Below, in pieces: positions 8,790 to 15,375 of a stretch of DNA of 58,923 nt. This DNA is from Acinetobacter bereziniae LMG 1003 = CIP 70.12 (lineage in GTDB: Bacteria; Pseudomonadota; Gammaproteobacteria; Pseudomonadales; Moraxellaceae), in assembly GCF_000368925.1 (NCBI RefSeq), contig NZ_KB849756.1:1405433-1464355 (forward strand). The letters run 5' to 3'. Both the position numbers and the translations under genes were made by a program. Each line of letters begins with the position of its first letter. Position 1 is the stretch's first letter. Below the pieces are notes generated by a model, which saw only the letters and a program-made list of their open reading frames with translations, ran no database searches and was not told the DNA's origin.

Positions 8790-10364
8790 TTAACTGGTCC
8801 GCTGAAATACATGCTGACCTTGCAATACAGTGGTGATGACTTGAGTCGCTGCAATTTCTTCTACTGTTGACTCAAAAATATTGCGATCCAAAACAATAAA
8901 AGTTGCATCTTTACCCATTTCTAAGCTTCCAGTGCGATGGCGATGACCTATGGCAATTGCACCATTCAAAGTCATCATTTGTAGCGCCACCTCCAATGGC
9001 ACACTTTCATCACCGTGTTGCAAAATGCCAGCTAAAGCTGGGAATAAATTAGGGGTTGGGGGTAAGAGCCAATCCGTTCCCACCGTCATGATTGCACCAG
9101 CTTCATACAAACTTCGAAAGTCGTAAGCTTTACCTAGCGCTTGCTGATATTCAGGGATATGCCAAATTGCTGGAGACATCTCAGCAATAATGCCGAGTTC
9201 TCCAAAACGGGGACGATCTTTTAAAGACACATAATGAGCATGTGCAATATCATGAAAATGTCCTGCTTTTCGCTCGATATAATTTGCATTTTCATAATTA
9301 TTCAGCGCAATACGCACGGAGCCATACCCCGTACAATGTGCCTTAACAATCAAATCTGCCTTGGTCCATTCACGGATTTTTTCAGTAAGTTCATTTGAAT
9401 CAAGAAGTAAGTTATAGGTTATTGGCTGATCTGTGACTGGGTCTAGAGGTACATGACTAAAAGTAGGCGCCATAGACGTACCATCCAACATGACTTTAAT
9501 ACCGTTGACCATGACACGTTTTGAAGCATATTGTTCGCGCTGTGCAATGACCTGTTCATCTTCCTCACGATCACTTAGGGACACCACTTCCGCTCGCCAA
9601 GGCAGATGACAAAACAAATCCAGTGTAAGTTCCTGCGCTTCATCCAAAGTTTGCGCCGCAATCAAGAACGGACGTGTTGCTGAGGCTTCCTGCGTTGAAG
9701 TTATGCCATATTGGTTACAAATACTTGCCGCCATCTTAAGCGCTTGCTTATTCTGTTCTGCACTCTCAGTAGGCGCAGCCATATATAATTTAACCCAAGC
9801 CCCTTCACGTAAGATTCCTGTGGGTTCACCAGTTAAAGGATCTTTTCCGATTTTTGCTCGTATTGTGCTGGGTGTATCACGGGTAATGCCAGCAAGCTCT
9901 AAGGCGAGACTATTCGCCATAACGTTATGAAATGAAAAATCATGTATGACAATTGGTACATGGGGAATCACTTGATCTAACCATTCACGTGTCAATATGT
10001 CTGCCGTGAAAATTAAAGGATTGTAGAGACCTGCAAAAATCCATGTTCTTTCTGAAGCATATTTTGCCCAGTATGTTTTTAGTTGTTGTGCCAGTTCATC
10101 TAAGGTTTGGGGATCATTTAATTCGCAAGAATATTCCAACCGACGCAATGCTGCTTTTAAAAGATGAGTATGCGCATCATGTATACCCGGCATAACCATT
10201 TTTCCTGCTAAATCATAGTGCTCTGCACCCTCAGCCAAAGCCAAGAGTTCATCTTGATCACCTATTGCTAAAATTTTACCCGCCTTGACCCACATGGCTT
10301 CCGCCCAAGGTTGTGATTCATTCACGGTATAAATTTTTGTATTGTAGTAAACAATATTACTCAT
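8790..10364 (-). CDS. Metal-dependent amidohydrolase, YtcJ-like (amidohydrolase 3 group)
   Basis: The chosen start is the ATG at 10364 with AGGGA upstream, giving 524 residues; a TTG at 10388 is an alternative. The N-terminal sandwich leads to MPGIHDAHTH with the metal-binding H-x-H at 65-67. Further histidines (IVKAHCTG, IAHAHYVS) and the late aspartate (VGTDWLLPP) complete the TIM-barrel ligand set. YtcJ-type enzymes hydrolyse amide or ester bonds in ring or N-substituted compounds. It is the promoter-proximal gene of the operon with the GTPase, NCS1 permease and porin. The substrate is unknown, but the transporter type suggests a nitrogenous ring or amide. Confidence 0.85.
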   Translation of the reverse strand: MSNIVYYNTKIYTVNESQPWAEAMWVKAGKILAIGDQDELLALAEGAEHYDLAGKMVMPGIHDAHTHLLKAALRRLEYSCELNDPQTLDELAQQLKTYWAKYASERTWIFAGLYNPLIFTADILTREWLDQVIPHVPIVIHDFSFHNVMANSLALELAGITRDTPSTIRAKIGKDPLTGEPTGILREGAWVKLYMAAPTESAEQNKQALKMAASICNQYGITSTQEASATRPFLIAAQTLDEAQELTLDLFCHLPWRAEVVSLSDREEDEQVIAQREQYASKRVMVNGIKVMLDGTSMAPTFSHVPLDPVTDQPITYNLLLDSNELTEKIREWTKADLIVKAHCTGYGSVRIALNNYENANYIERKAGHFHDIAHAHYVSLKDRPRFGELGIIAEMSPAIWHIPEYQQALGKAYDFRSLYEAGAIMTVGTDWLLPPTPNLFPALAGILQHGDESVPLEVALQMMTLNGAIAIGHRHRTGSLEMGKDATFIVLDRNIFESTVEEIAATQVITTVLQGQHVFQRTS

Positions 10365-10388
10365 TGTTTTATCCCTGCTTACGCTCAA

Positions 10389-10832
10389 TGAATATTCAGC
10401 TCAAATTTCTGAAAAAGTCATAAATACATATTCATCAAAAAGCTTTTCCGTTTTTCACAGCTAATCTTTTATGTGTATTGCTTATTTTTTATACTCCACG
10501 GCAACCATATAAGTAATTCTTAAAAATTGATGTAGATGTTCTGAATTTTCAAAGTAACTCATCAATCATGTTTTGCTGAGTCAAAATCTGTACTTAATCG
10601 GATGTGATATAAAATGCAAAAATTAGCCGATAGATGCCTGTTTCTCTTCATCCATTTCAAAGTGGTATTGTTGACAATGATGCATTGAATAATTACTTAA
10701 ACTATCGCGCCAAGCTGCCTGTCGTTTTATTCACCAATTACCCATCCAATTCCGACGATTGTTCAATTTCAATCTATTTTTAATTAGGGATTCATCTTAA
10801 AATTTCGCATCTCTTTTTGTTATATATCTACA
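10389..10832. other. Intergenic region with a possible short ORF
   Basis: The 444-base gap separates the divergent amidohydrolase operon and a small lipoprotein gene, so it should hold both promoters. It contains a plus-strand open frame at 10634-10783 described separately. No RNA gene or convincing operator palindrome is visible. Confidence 0.5.
10634..10783 (+). CDS. Possible 49-codon ORF or gene remnant
   Basis: An ATG-started frame encodes 49 residues beginning MPVSLHPFQSGIVDNDALN. The first 35 residues have a normal protein-like composition, while the end (SNSDDCSISIYF) does not look like a natural C-terminus. There is no good Shine-Dalgarno sequence. It could be the surviving 5' piece of a decayed gene or chance. 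I do not recognise it. Confidence 0.25.
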   Translation: MPVSLHPFQSGIVDNDALNNYLNYRAKLPVVLFTNYPSNSDDCSISIYF

Positions 10833-11159
10833 ATGAAAGCCTTTTTATTATTCAGTGTCATTATTCTCTTGGCTGGATGTGCACTGGGTACATCTCGTGA
10901 AATAAAAACGGCTGAAAAAATTCTCAACCAATTTCAATGTAACAATATAGAAACCGCTGAACTCAATCATAGTGCAATTAATCTTTATCACGAGCATTCA
11001 CTTGCTGTGAGTAAAGAAAAAGCCACAGATTACATTGAACGTTATAAGTCAGGAGAGGAATTATTTAAAATTCCTTTAGATGAAGTGGTTCAACAGCAAT
11101 ATGATATTTATAAGACTGCATGTGAATCACTTGGTGGTGTGCAAACGGAAAAGCACTAA
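10833..11159 (+). CDS. Small predicted lipoprotein
   Basis: The 108-residue protein starts with a lipoprotein signal peptide, MKAFLLFSVIILLAGC, with lipobox LAGC and the acylated Cys at 16. The mature part is short, charged and probably helical, with two cysteines (35 and 96) that could form a disulfide. There is no recognisable enzyme domain, so the function is unknown. It would be anchored in the outer or inner membrane facing the periplasm. It stands alone, convergent with the acyltransferase gene, with a shared terminator between them. Confidence 0.65.
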   Translation: MKAFLLFSVIILLAGCALGTSREIKTAEKILNQFQCNNIETAELNHSAINLYHEHSLAVSKEKATDYIERYKSGEELFKIPLDEVVQQQYDIYKTACESLGGVQTEKH

Positions 11160-11181
11160 TTATTTGGGACAAACAAAAATA

Positions 11182-11206
11182 GGGAATAAGCAAAACGCTT
11201 ATTCCC
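11182..11206 (-). terminator. Terminator between convergent genes
   Basis: A perfect 10-base stem, GGGAATAAGC / GCTTATTCCC, encloses a 5-base loop. On the minus strand it is followed by TATTTTTG, so it mainly serves the acyltransferase gene; the plus-strand side has no T run. Confidence 0.7.
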
Positions 11207-11256
11207 ATGAAATCACGTCCAACAGATTGTATTTATTATTTTAGCTAAGTTGTCGA

Positions 11257-11898
11257 TTAAAACTCAGCTTCTTGCATAAATCTCGTATCCACACTAAATA
11301 AATCTGGATGTTTGGGATTAATCTGCGCATAAAATGCCATGATTTCAGCCATATCCTGCTGATAGTCTCCTGTCGGATATACAATTTTACCAATACCCGT
11401 TTTTTTGTTTGCATAATCCATATATGCCAATGCAATTGGCACACCTGCATTCATCGCCACATGATAGAAGCCAGTTTTCCACTGTTCCTGTTTAGAACGT
11501 GTTCCCTCTGGCGTGACTAGCATCACCAATTTAGAATGGCTTTTAAATAAATCGCTCATCAACTGAACCATACTTGGACGAGCTTCACCATCTTTCTTAG
11601 GACGGCGATCAATACCAATTCCGCCCATTGCGCGGACAAAAGGTCCAAAAGGCAATTTCATATAGCTATCTTTGATGGTAATACGAACATGAACACCCAA
11701 TGCTTTGAGTGCTAAACGTGCATAGAGTGCATCCCAATTGCTGGTATGTGGAGCAGCGATCATAACGCATTGATCAATGTTTAAATCCCAATGGTTATCG
11801 ATTTGCCACCCCATCCATCCCAAACTTCGCTCAGCTAATTTTTCAAACACCCTACGCCCCAACAGATAAAATTTGCGCAGGATTGTAGCAATCATCAT
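11257..11898 (-). CDS. Lysophospholipid acyltransferase (PlsC-like family)
   Basis: The acyltransferase motif H-x4-D appears as HTSNWD and the second motif as TPEGTRSK, both standard for the PlsC/LPLAT family, which transfers acyl chains to lysophospholipids at the inner membrane. The protein is short (about 213 residues), closer to the compact single-domain members than to full PlsC. The start is uncertain: an ATG pair at 11898/11895 is used here, while a TTG at 11931 would add 11 residues. It may be a housekeeping or accessory acyltransferase; the acceptor cannot be deduced. Confidence 0.75.
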   Translation of the reverse strand: MMIATILRKFYLLGRRVFEKLAERSLGWMGWQIDNHWDLNIDQCVMIAAPHTSNWDALYARLALKALGVHVRITIKDSYMKLPFGPFVRAMGGIGIDRRPKKDGEARPSMVQLMSDLFKSHSKLVMLVTPEGTRSKQEQWKTGFYHVAMNAGVPIALAYMDYANKKTGIGKIVYPTGDYQQDMAEIMAFYAQINPKHPDLFSVDTRFMQEAEF

Positions 11899-12024
11899 CC
11901 TAGATAAAAATGCAAATCGCCTATAAAACAAACGATTAATATATAAATGTATAAAAATAATTAAAAGCTAAACTTGTCAGTAAATCATCCAAATTAAATC
12001 AATTTTGCAAAGAATTTGCATATA

Positions 12025-12552
12025 TCAATTTTTAACTGAATTAAAATACTGAATCCAATGTAATTCACGACAATGATTATCAAAATGAATTTTTTGCGGA
12101 TGAATATTTTTATTTGATTGGTGAATGACTTGATACTCGGTCCAACTTTCCAAACATGCTTCCACTTCAAAAAGCTGATTGTCCTGTTCTATGGTCTGTT
12201 TTATTTGAGTTCCATCAATAAAGGTATAGATTTTAGTGGTCTGAGTAAATGTTATATCATTCAAACGCGTTTGTTCAGACTGTTCAACCACATGTTGTAT
12301 TTTGAGGTGGTCATTACGTGTTTCTTGATTACTTTGCATATCATAAATACAAGCAACATATTCAGCCAAATGAGTCATAACTTTAAATAACACCACCACA
12401 ACAGAACCAACATAGTAGCTCAACTTGAGTAAACAGACTACATTGCACTGCATTTCCTTACATAATTCACATTTCTTATCAGTGAGATAGCTTATATTCT
12501 TAGGATCTGTTGACATTTCAACCATGCATTGCGTTATTGGTTCAAATGACAT
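12025..12552 (-). CDS. Unknown protein with clustered cysteines and one hydrophobic segment
   Basis: From the ATG at 12552 (a TTG two codons upstream is the alternative) the product is 175 residues. Residues 27-38 hold the cysteine cluster CELCKEMQCNVVC, directly before a hydrophobic helix (YYVGSVVVVLFKVM). The C-terminal half is soluble and ends HWIQYFNSVKN. I do not recognise a family. The gene is divergent from nlpE with only 42 bases between the two start codons. The frame is long and starts and ends cleanly, but codon use alone cannot prove it is expressed. Confidence 0.5.
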   Translation of the reverse strand: MSFEPITQCMVEMSTDPKNISYLTDKKCELCKEMQCNVVCLLKLSYYVGSVVVVLFKVMTHLAEYVACIYDMQSNQETRNDHLKIQHVVEQSEQTRLNDITFTQTTKIYTFIDGTQIKQTIEQDNQLFEVEACLESWTEYQVIHQSNKNIHPQKIHFDNHCRELHWIQYFNSVKN

Positions 12553-12594
12553 AAACAAAACATGATATAAAAACTTATCTATTTAGGTGATACG

Positions 12595-13086
12595 ATGAAA
12601 AAAACACTCTTGGTTATTTCACTATTAGGGTTAACTTTAAGTGCTTGTTCTAAACCGACTCATCAAGCATCTGAAGATATTCAAACAACTGCACAAACTC
12701 AAGCTGCTGCATCTCATGAAGCAGCAACACCAACTATTGACTCTGAACACAATGCACAAAATAGTTTGGACTGGGCGGGCGAATATACTGGCTTACTACC
12801 ATGTGCTGATTGCTCAGGAATTAAAACCAAACTGATTCTCAAATCAGATCATACTTACGAACTGATTGAAGAATATGAAGGGGTTAAAGGTGAAGGCAAA
12901 CCATTTAAAACTCAAGGCAGTTTTAGCTTTGATGAGTCAGGATCGATTATCGGTCTAGATAAAAATGCCGATGGACGTAAATACTTCGTGGGTGAAAATA
13001 TACTGGAAGCACGTCGTTTTGATACAGGCGAAAAAATTGAAGGTCCAAATGCCGAGCTATATCAGTTAAGCAAAACAGCTGAATAA
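12595..13086 (+). CDS. nlpE: NlpE-like copper/envelope-stress lipoprotein (N-terminal domain only)
   Basis: The 163-residue protein has a lipoprotein signal with lipobox LSAC (Cys 18), a Gln/Ala-rich linker and the NlpE N-terminal lipocalin-like domain, marked by YTGLLPCADCSGIKTKL with its C-x-x-C. In E. coli NlpE (236 residues) this domain senses envelope or copper stress and a second OB-fold domain follows. Here only the first domain is present, as in many Acinetobacter and Pseudomonas members of the family. The start has AGGTG upstream. Its own terminator has been split by the IS element immediately downstream. Confidence 0.8.
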   Translation: MKKTLLVISLLGLTLSACSKPTHQASEDIQTTAQTQAAASHEAATPTIDSEHNAQNSLDWAGEYTGLLPCADCSGIKTKLILKSDHTYELIEEYEGVKGEGKPFKTQGSFSFDESGSIIGLDKNADGRKYFVGENILEARRFDTGEKIEGPNAELYQLSKTAE

Positions 13087-13125
13087 CCAATCAATCGCTG
13101 AAGATGTATTCTGTGAACACTGAAT

Positions 13126-13141
13126 AAAAAAACCTGCTGAA
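13126..13141. terminator. Left half of a bidirectional terminator split by the IS
   Basis: The sequence A7-CCTGC-TGAA ends at the IS left boundary. The matching GAA-GCAGG-T7 is found at 14568-14582, on the other side of the element. Joined without the IS and one GAA copy, they form a perfect 12-base stem with a TGAA loop, a terminator for both nlpE (plus) and the LysE gene (minus). Confidence 0.8.
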
Positions 13142-13166
13142 TGGACTGAACCCCAAATCTTGGACA
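13142..13166 (+). repeat. Left terminal inverted repeat of the IS
   Basis: It begins TGGACTGAACCCCAAATCTT and matches the opposite end in 20 of 25 positions. Confidence 0.85.
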
Positions 13167-13168
13167 GT

Positions 13169-14014
13169 TTAGTTAACGCTGGATTGAGTTCTGAATTGAA
13201 CAGGGCTCAATCCTTTTAGTTTAATTTGTATTCTCTCATGATTATAGTAATGGATGTAGTCATGAATTTGTTGCTCTAAGACTTCAATGCTTTCTGGTTT
13301 CTCTAGATAAATCGTCTCTGATTTTAATGTACCAAAGAAACTCTCCATCAAAGCATTGTCCCAACAATTCCCTTTTCTACTCATACTTTGCTTAATCTTA
13401 TTCGCTTTAAGCGTACTCCTAAATTGGCTCATTTGATAATGCCAGCCTTGATCTGAATGAAGCATAAGCTTGTGTTTTCGTGAGTTTGGTAAATGACTTA
13501 TGGCTTGATCAAGCATATCTTTAACAAGTTGAAATACTGGGCGTCTTGAAAGTGTATAGCTCACAATCTCATTGTTATAGCAGTCTAAAATCGGAGATAA
13601 ATATAACTTCGTATCAGCAACTTTAAATTCGGTTATATCTGTCAGCCAACGCTTATTGGGTCGCTTCGCTTCAAAGTTACGTTTGAGTTTATTTTTGACT
13701 ATTTTATTGGATGTACCTTTGTAGGCATTGTACTTTTTACGCCGAATCAATGAAATTAAACCAAAGCCTCTCATCAACCTAGCAATCAATTTATGGTTAT
13801 GATGAAGACCTTGTTGCTTCAAGGCTAAAGTGATTCGTCTATAACCATATCTACCTTTATGCTGATCATAAATTTGGCAAATTCGTTGCTTGAGCTCTGC
13901 ATATTTATCTACGGCATTTAGCTTGGCTTTATGATAGTAGAAACTACTCCTCGATAACTCAGCAATATCTAAAAGCAATGGCAAAGCAAACTCAGTACTC
14001 ATCTGATCAATCAA
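13169..14014 (-). CDS. IS3-family transposase OrfB (DDE catalytic domain)
   Basis: The 281-residue frame holds an HTH_21-like N-terminal part and the rve integrase core. The DDE triad can be read in WLTDITEF, the HSDQGWHYQ motif and NALMESFFGTLK. It catalyses excision and circle formation of the element together with OrfA. The frame lies -1 relative to orfA; its first possible start, a TTG at 14014, overlaps the orfA stop. The frame is open further upstream to the A5G run at 14030-14034, so production as a frameshift OrfAB fusion is expected from the family. Confidence 0.9.
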   Translation of the reverse strand: MIDQMSTEFALPLLLDIAELSRSSFYYHKAKLNAVDKYAELKQRICQIYDQHKGRYGYRRITLALKQQGLHHNHKLIARLMRGFGLISLIRRKKYNAYKGTSNKIVKNKLKRNFEAKRPNKRWLTDITEFKVADTKLYLSPILDCYNNEIVSYTLSRRPVFQLVKDMLDQAISHLPNSRKHKLMLHSDQGWHYQMSQFRSTLKANKIKQSMSRKGNCWDNALMESFFGTLKSETIYLEKPESIEVLEQQIHDYIHYYNHERIQIKLKGLSPVQFRTQSSVN

Positions 14015-14523
14015 CCTTGCTTGTTGTCCTTTTTGGGTGGATTCAGCAAGGCGTCGAGCTTTTTTAAGTAAGCATTCTCAGCGCGTAAATAGAGTAGTTC
14101 ATGCTGAAGCTCAGCAGTTGTTTTTTCATGATCAGGTTTATCAACAATATATTTATGTTTATTTTTAGACATGGGTGCTCTTCCTTTAGACTTTGGTTCT
14201 AGTCCAAGCATACCATCGGTTTGATAGATTTTACGCCATACACTGATCAAACTCGGGGAAGAAATACCAAAACGAAGAGCTGTATCAGATAAACTTAATC
14301 GCTCATCCTGCATAGTTGTTAATACTTTATATTTAAATTCAGCTGTATAAATTGTCTTATTCTGTTTTGGTTTTATTGCATCAATTCCACCTAAGTTGAA
14401 TTGAGCCAACCATTTAGAGACATCCTTATCACTAATCGAAAAATGCTTGGCTGTTGATAAACTAGAATGGCCTTGAGCATAATAAGCAATGACTGCTTGT
14501 TTAAACTTTAAATTGTATTTCAT
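14011..14523 (-). CDS. IS3-family OrfA (helix-turn-helix DNA-binding subunit)
   Basis: This 170-residue protein has two helix-turn-helix regions (AKHFSISDKDVSKWLAQF and ALRFGISSPSLISVW) and a C-terminal leucine-zipper-like helix (ELQHELLYLRAENAYLKKL), the IS150-group OrfA layout. It binds the IS ends and regulates transposition. No separate Shine-Dalgarno sequence is visible: the ATG directly follows a strong hairpin and a TATTTTT tract. Confidence 0.88.
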   Translation of the reverse strand: MKYNLKFKQAVIAYYAQGHSSLSTAKHFSISDKDVSKWLAQFNLGGIDAIKPKQNKTIYTAEFKYKVLTTMQDERLSLSDTALRFGISSPSLISVWRKIYQTDGMLGLEPKSKGRAPMSKNKHKYIVDKPDHEKTTAELQHELLYLRAENAYLKKLDALLNPPKKDNKQG

Positions 14524-14530
14524 AAAAATA

Positions 14531-14558
14531 CCCTATAAGTTGTGTCCAACTTATAGGG
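14531..14558 (-). promoter_or_regulatory. Hairpin plus T tract in front of orfA (probable read-in barrier)
   Basis: A perfect 12-base stem, CCCTATAAGTTG / CAACTTATAGGG, with a 4-base loop overlaps the IS terminal repeat. On the minus strand it is followed by TATTTTT and then the orfA ATG. It would act as a terminator, or bury the start region, in transcripts entering from outside. Confidence 0.65.
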
Positions 14559-14567
14559 TTCAGTTCA
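14543..14567 (-). repeat. Right terminal inverted repeat of the IS
   Basis: Read on the minus strand it begins TGAACTGAACCCTATAAGTT. Its inner part is shared with a 12-base hairpin in front of orfA. Confidence 0.85.
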
Positions 14568-14599
14568 GAAGCAGGTTTTTTTATTTATGCAAGACAAGA

Positions 14600-15220
14600 T
14601 CAATGATTGCCTATCAAATAAATCCCAAACAATGTAAAGATTCCACCAGACACACCATCAATCCATTTTGCGGCACTTTGATAAGCTGCTTTAAAGCTTG
14701 GCAATGAAAAGACAAAAGCCACAAAGCTGAACCAAATTAAAGTCTCAATTGACACAATGACAAATAATAATGAATGTAATCCATCTAAATTTGGATTTGC
14801 TAAAAAGATAGAAAAAACACTACCAAAATAAATCACCGCTTTAGGATTAGATAAATTGGTTAAAAAACCTTTGAGAAAAAAGCGGAAGTTGCTTTGCGGC
14901 AACTCAAAATGATGTTGAGTTGTCATCACTTTTTTACTCAATGCAGATTTCAACATTTGATAGCCAAGCCAACACAAATAAATTCCACCCACCACCAAAA
15001 TGACATGTCGAAGCCAAGCCATTTTTTCAAAAATAATATTCAACCCCATCAGTGCGAAGAATGCCCAGAACATCACGCCTGCGGTGATTCCAAGCACGAC
15101 AAAGATAGATTGCTTTCTTGAACGACTTATTGCTGTTTGAGAAACGAGGAAAAAATCTGGACCTGGGGTGATGAGTGCACAAAAATGAATAAAGATTAAA
15201 GTGCTTAATGCAATCAACAT
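14600..15220 (-). CDS. LysE/RhtB-family amino-acid exporter
   Basis: The 206-residue protein has the LysE opening with TPGPDFFLVSQTA (residues 18-30), where the Pro-Gly-Pro motif is family-defining, and five or six membrane helices. Such proteins export amino acids such as threonine, homoserine, lysine or leucine, or other metabolites, through the inner membrane. GGAA lies just before the start. Its terminator was split by the IS element. The substrate is unknown. Confidence 0.85.
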   Translation of the reverse strand: MLIALSTLIFIHFCALITPGPDFFLVSQTAISRSRKQSIFVVLGITAGVMFWAFFALMGLNIIFEKMAWLRHVILVVGGIYLCWLGYQMLKSALSKKVMTTQHHFELPQSNFRFFLKGFLTNLSNPKAVIYFGSVFSIFLANPNLDGLHSLLFVIVSIETLIWFSFVAFVFSLPSFKAAYQSAAKWIDGVSGGIFTLFGIYLIGNH

Positions 15221-15336
15221 TTGCTAAATTCCATTTAAAGATGGCTGTTTTATATTAGTGTGAAAATTCATGTTTTACCACACATGTATTTCAGCTTTTT
15301 ATGCGAAGTATAATTGAAATTTTTTATATAATAGTG

Positions 15337-15368
15337 AAGTTGCAATCGGTCGAAACCCATTGCAACTT
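15337..15368 (-). terminator. Hairpin after ftsK
   Basis: A perfect 10-base stem, AAGTTGCAAT / ATTGCAACTT, starts 8 bases after the ftsK stop codon region. The T run after it on the minus strand is weak, so termination may be partial. Confidence 0.6.
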
Positions 15369-15375
15369 GATCGAG

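Larger units (their letters stand above)
13142..14567 (-). mobile_element. IS3-family insertion sequence (IS150-type), apparently intact
   Basis: The element is 1426 bases with two overlapping frames (orfA, orfB), imperfect terminal repeats beginning TGrACTGAACCC (20 of 25 matches) and a 3-base target duplication, GAA at 13139-13141 and 14568-14570. The length, the -1 relation of the frames and the OrfA/OrfB types fit the IS150 subgroup of IS3. Both frames are uninterrupted and the DDE residues are present, so it could be active. It is inserted in the loop of a terminator hairpin. Confidence 0.92.

Noticed and set aside
4861..10364. Operon under zinc (Zur) control
   Set aside because: COG0523 genes are often Zur-regulated, but no AT-rich Zur-type palindrome is visible in the upstream gap.
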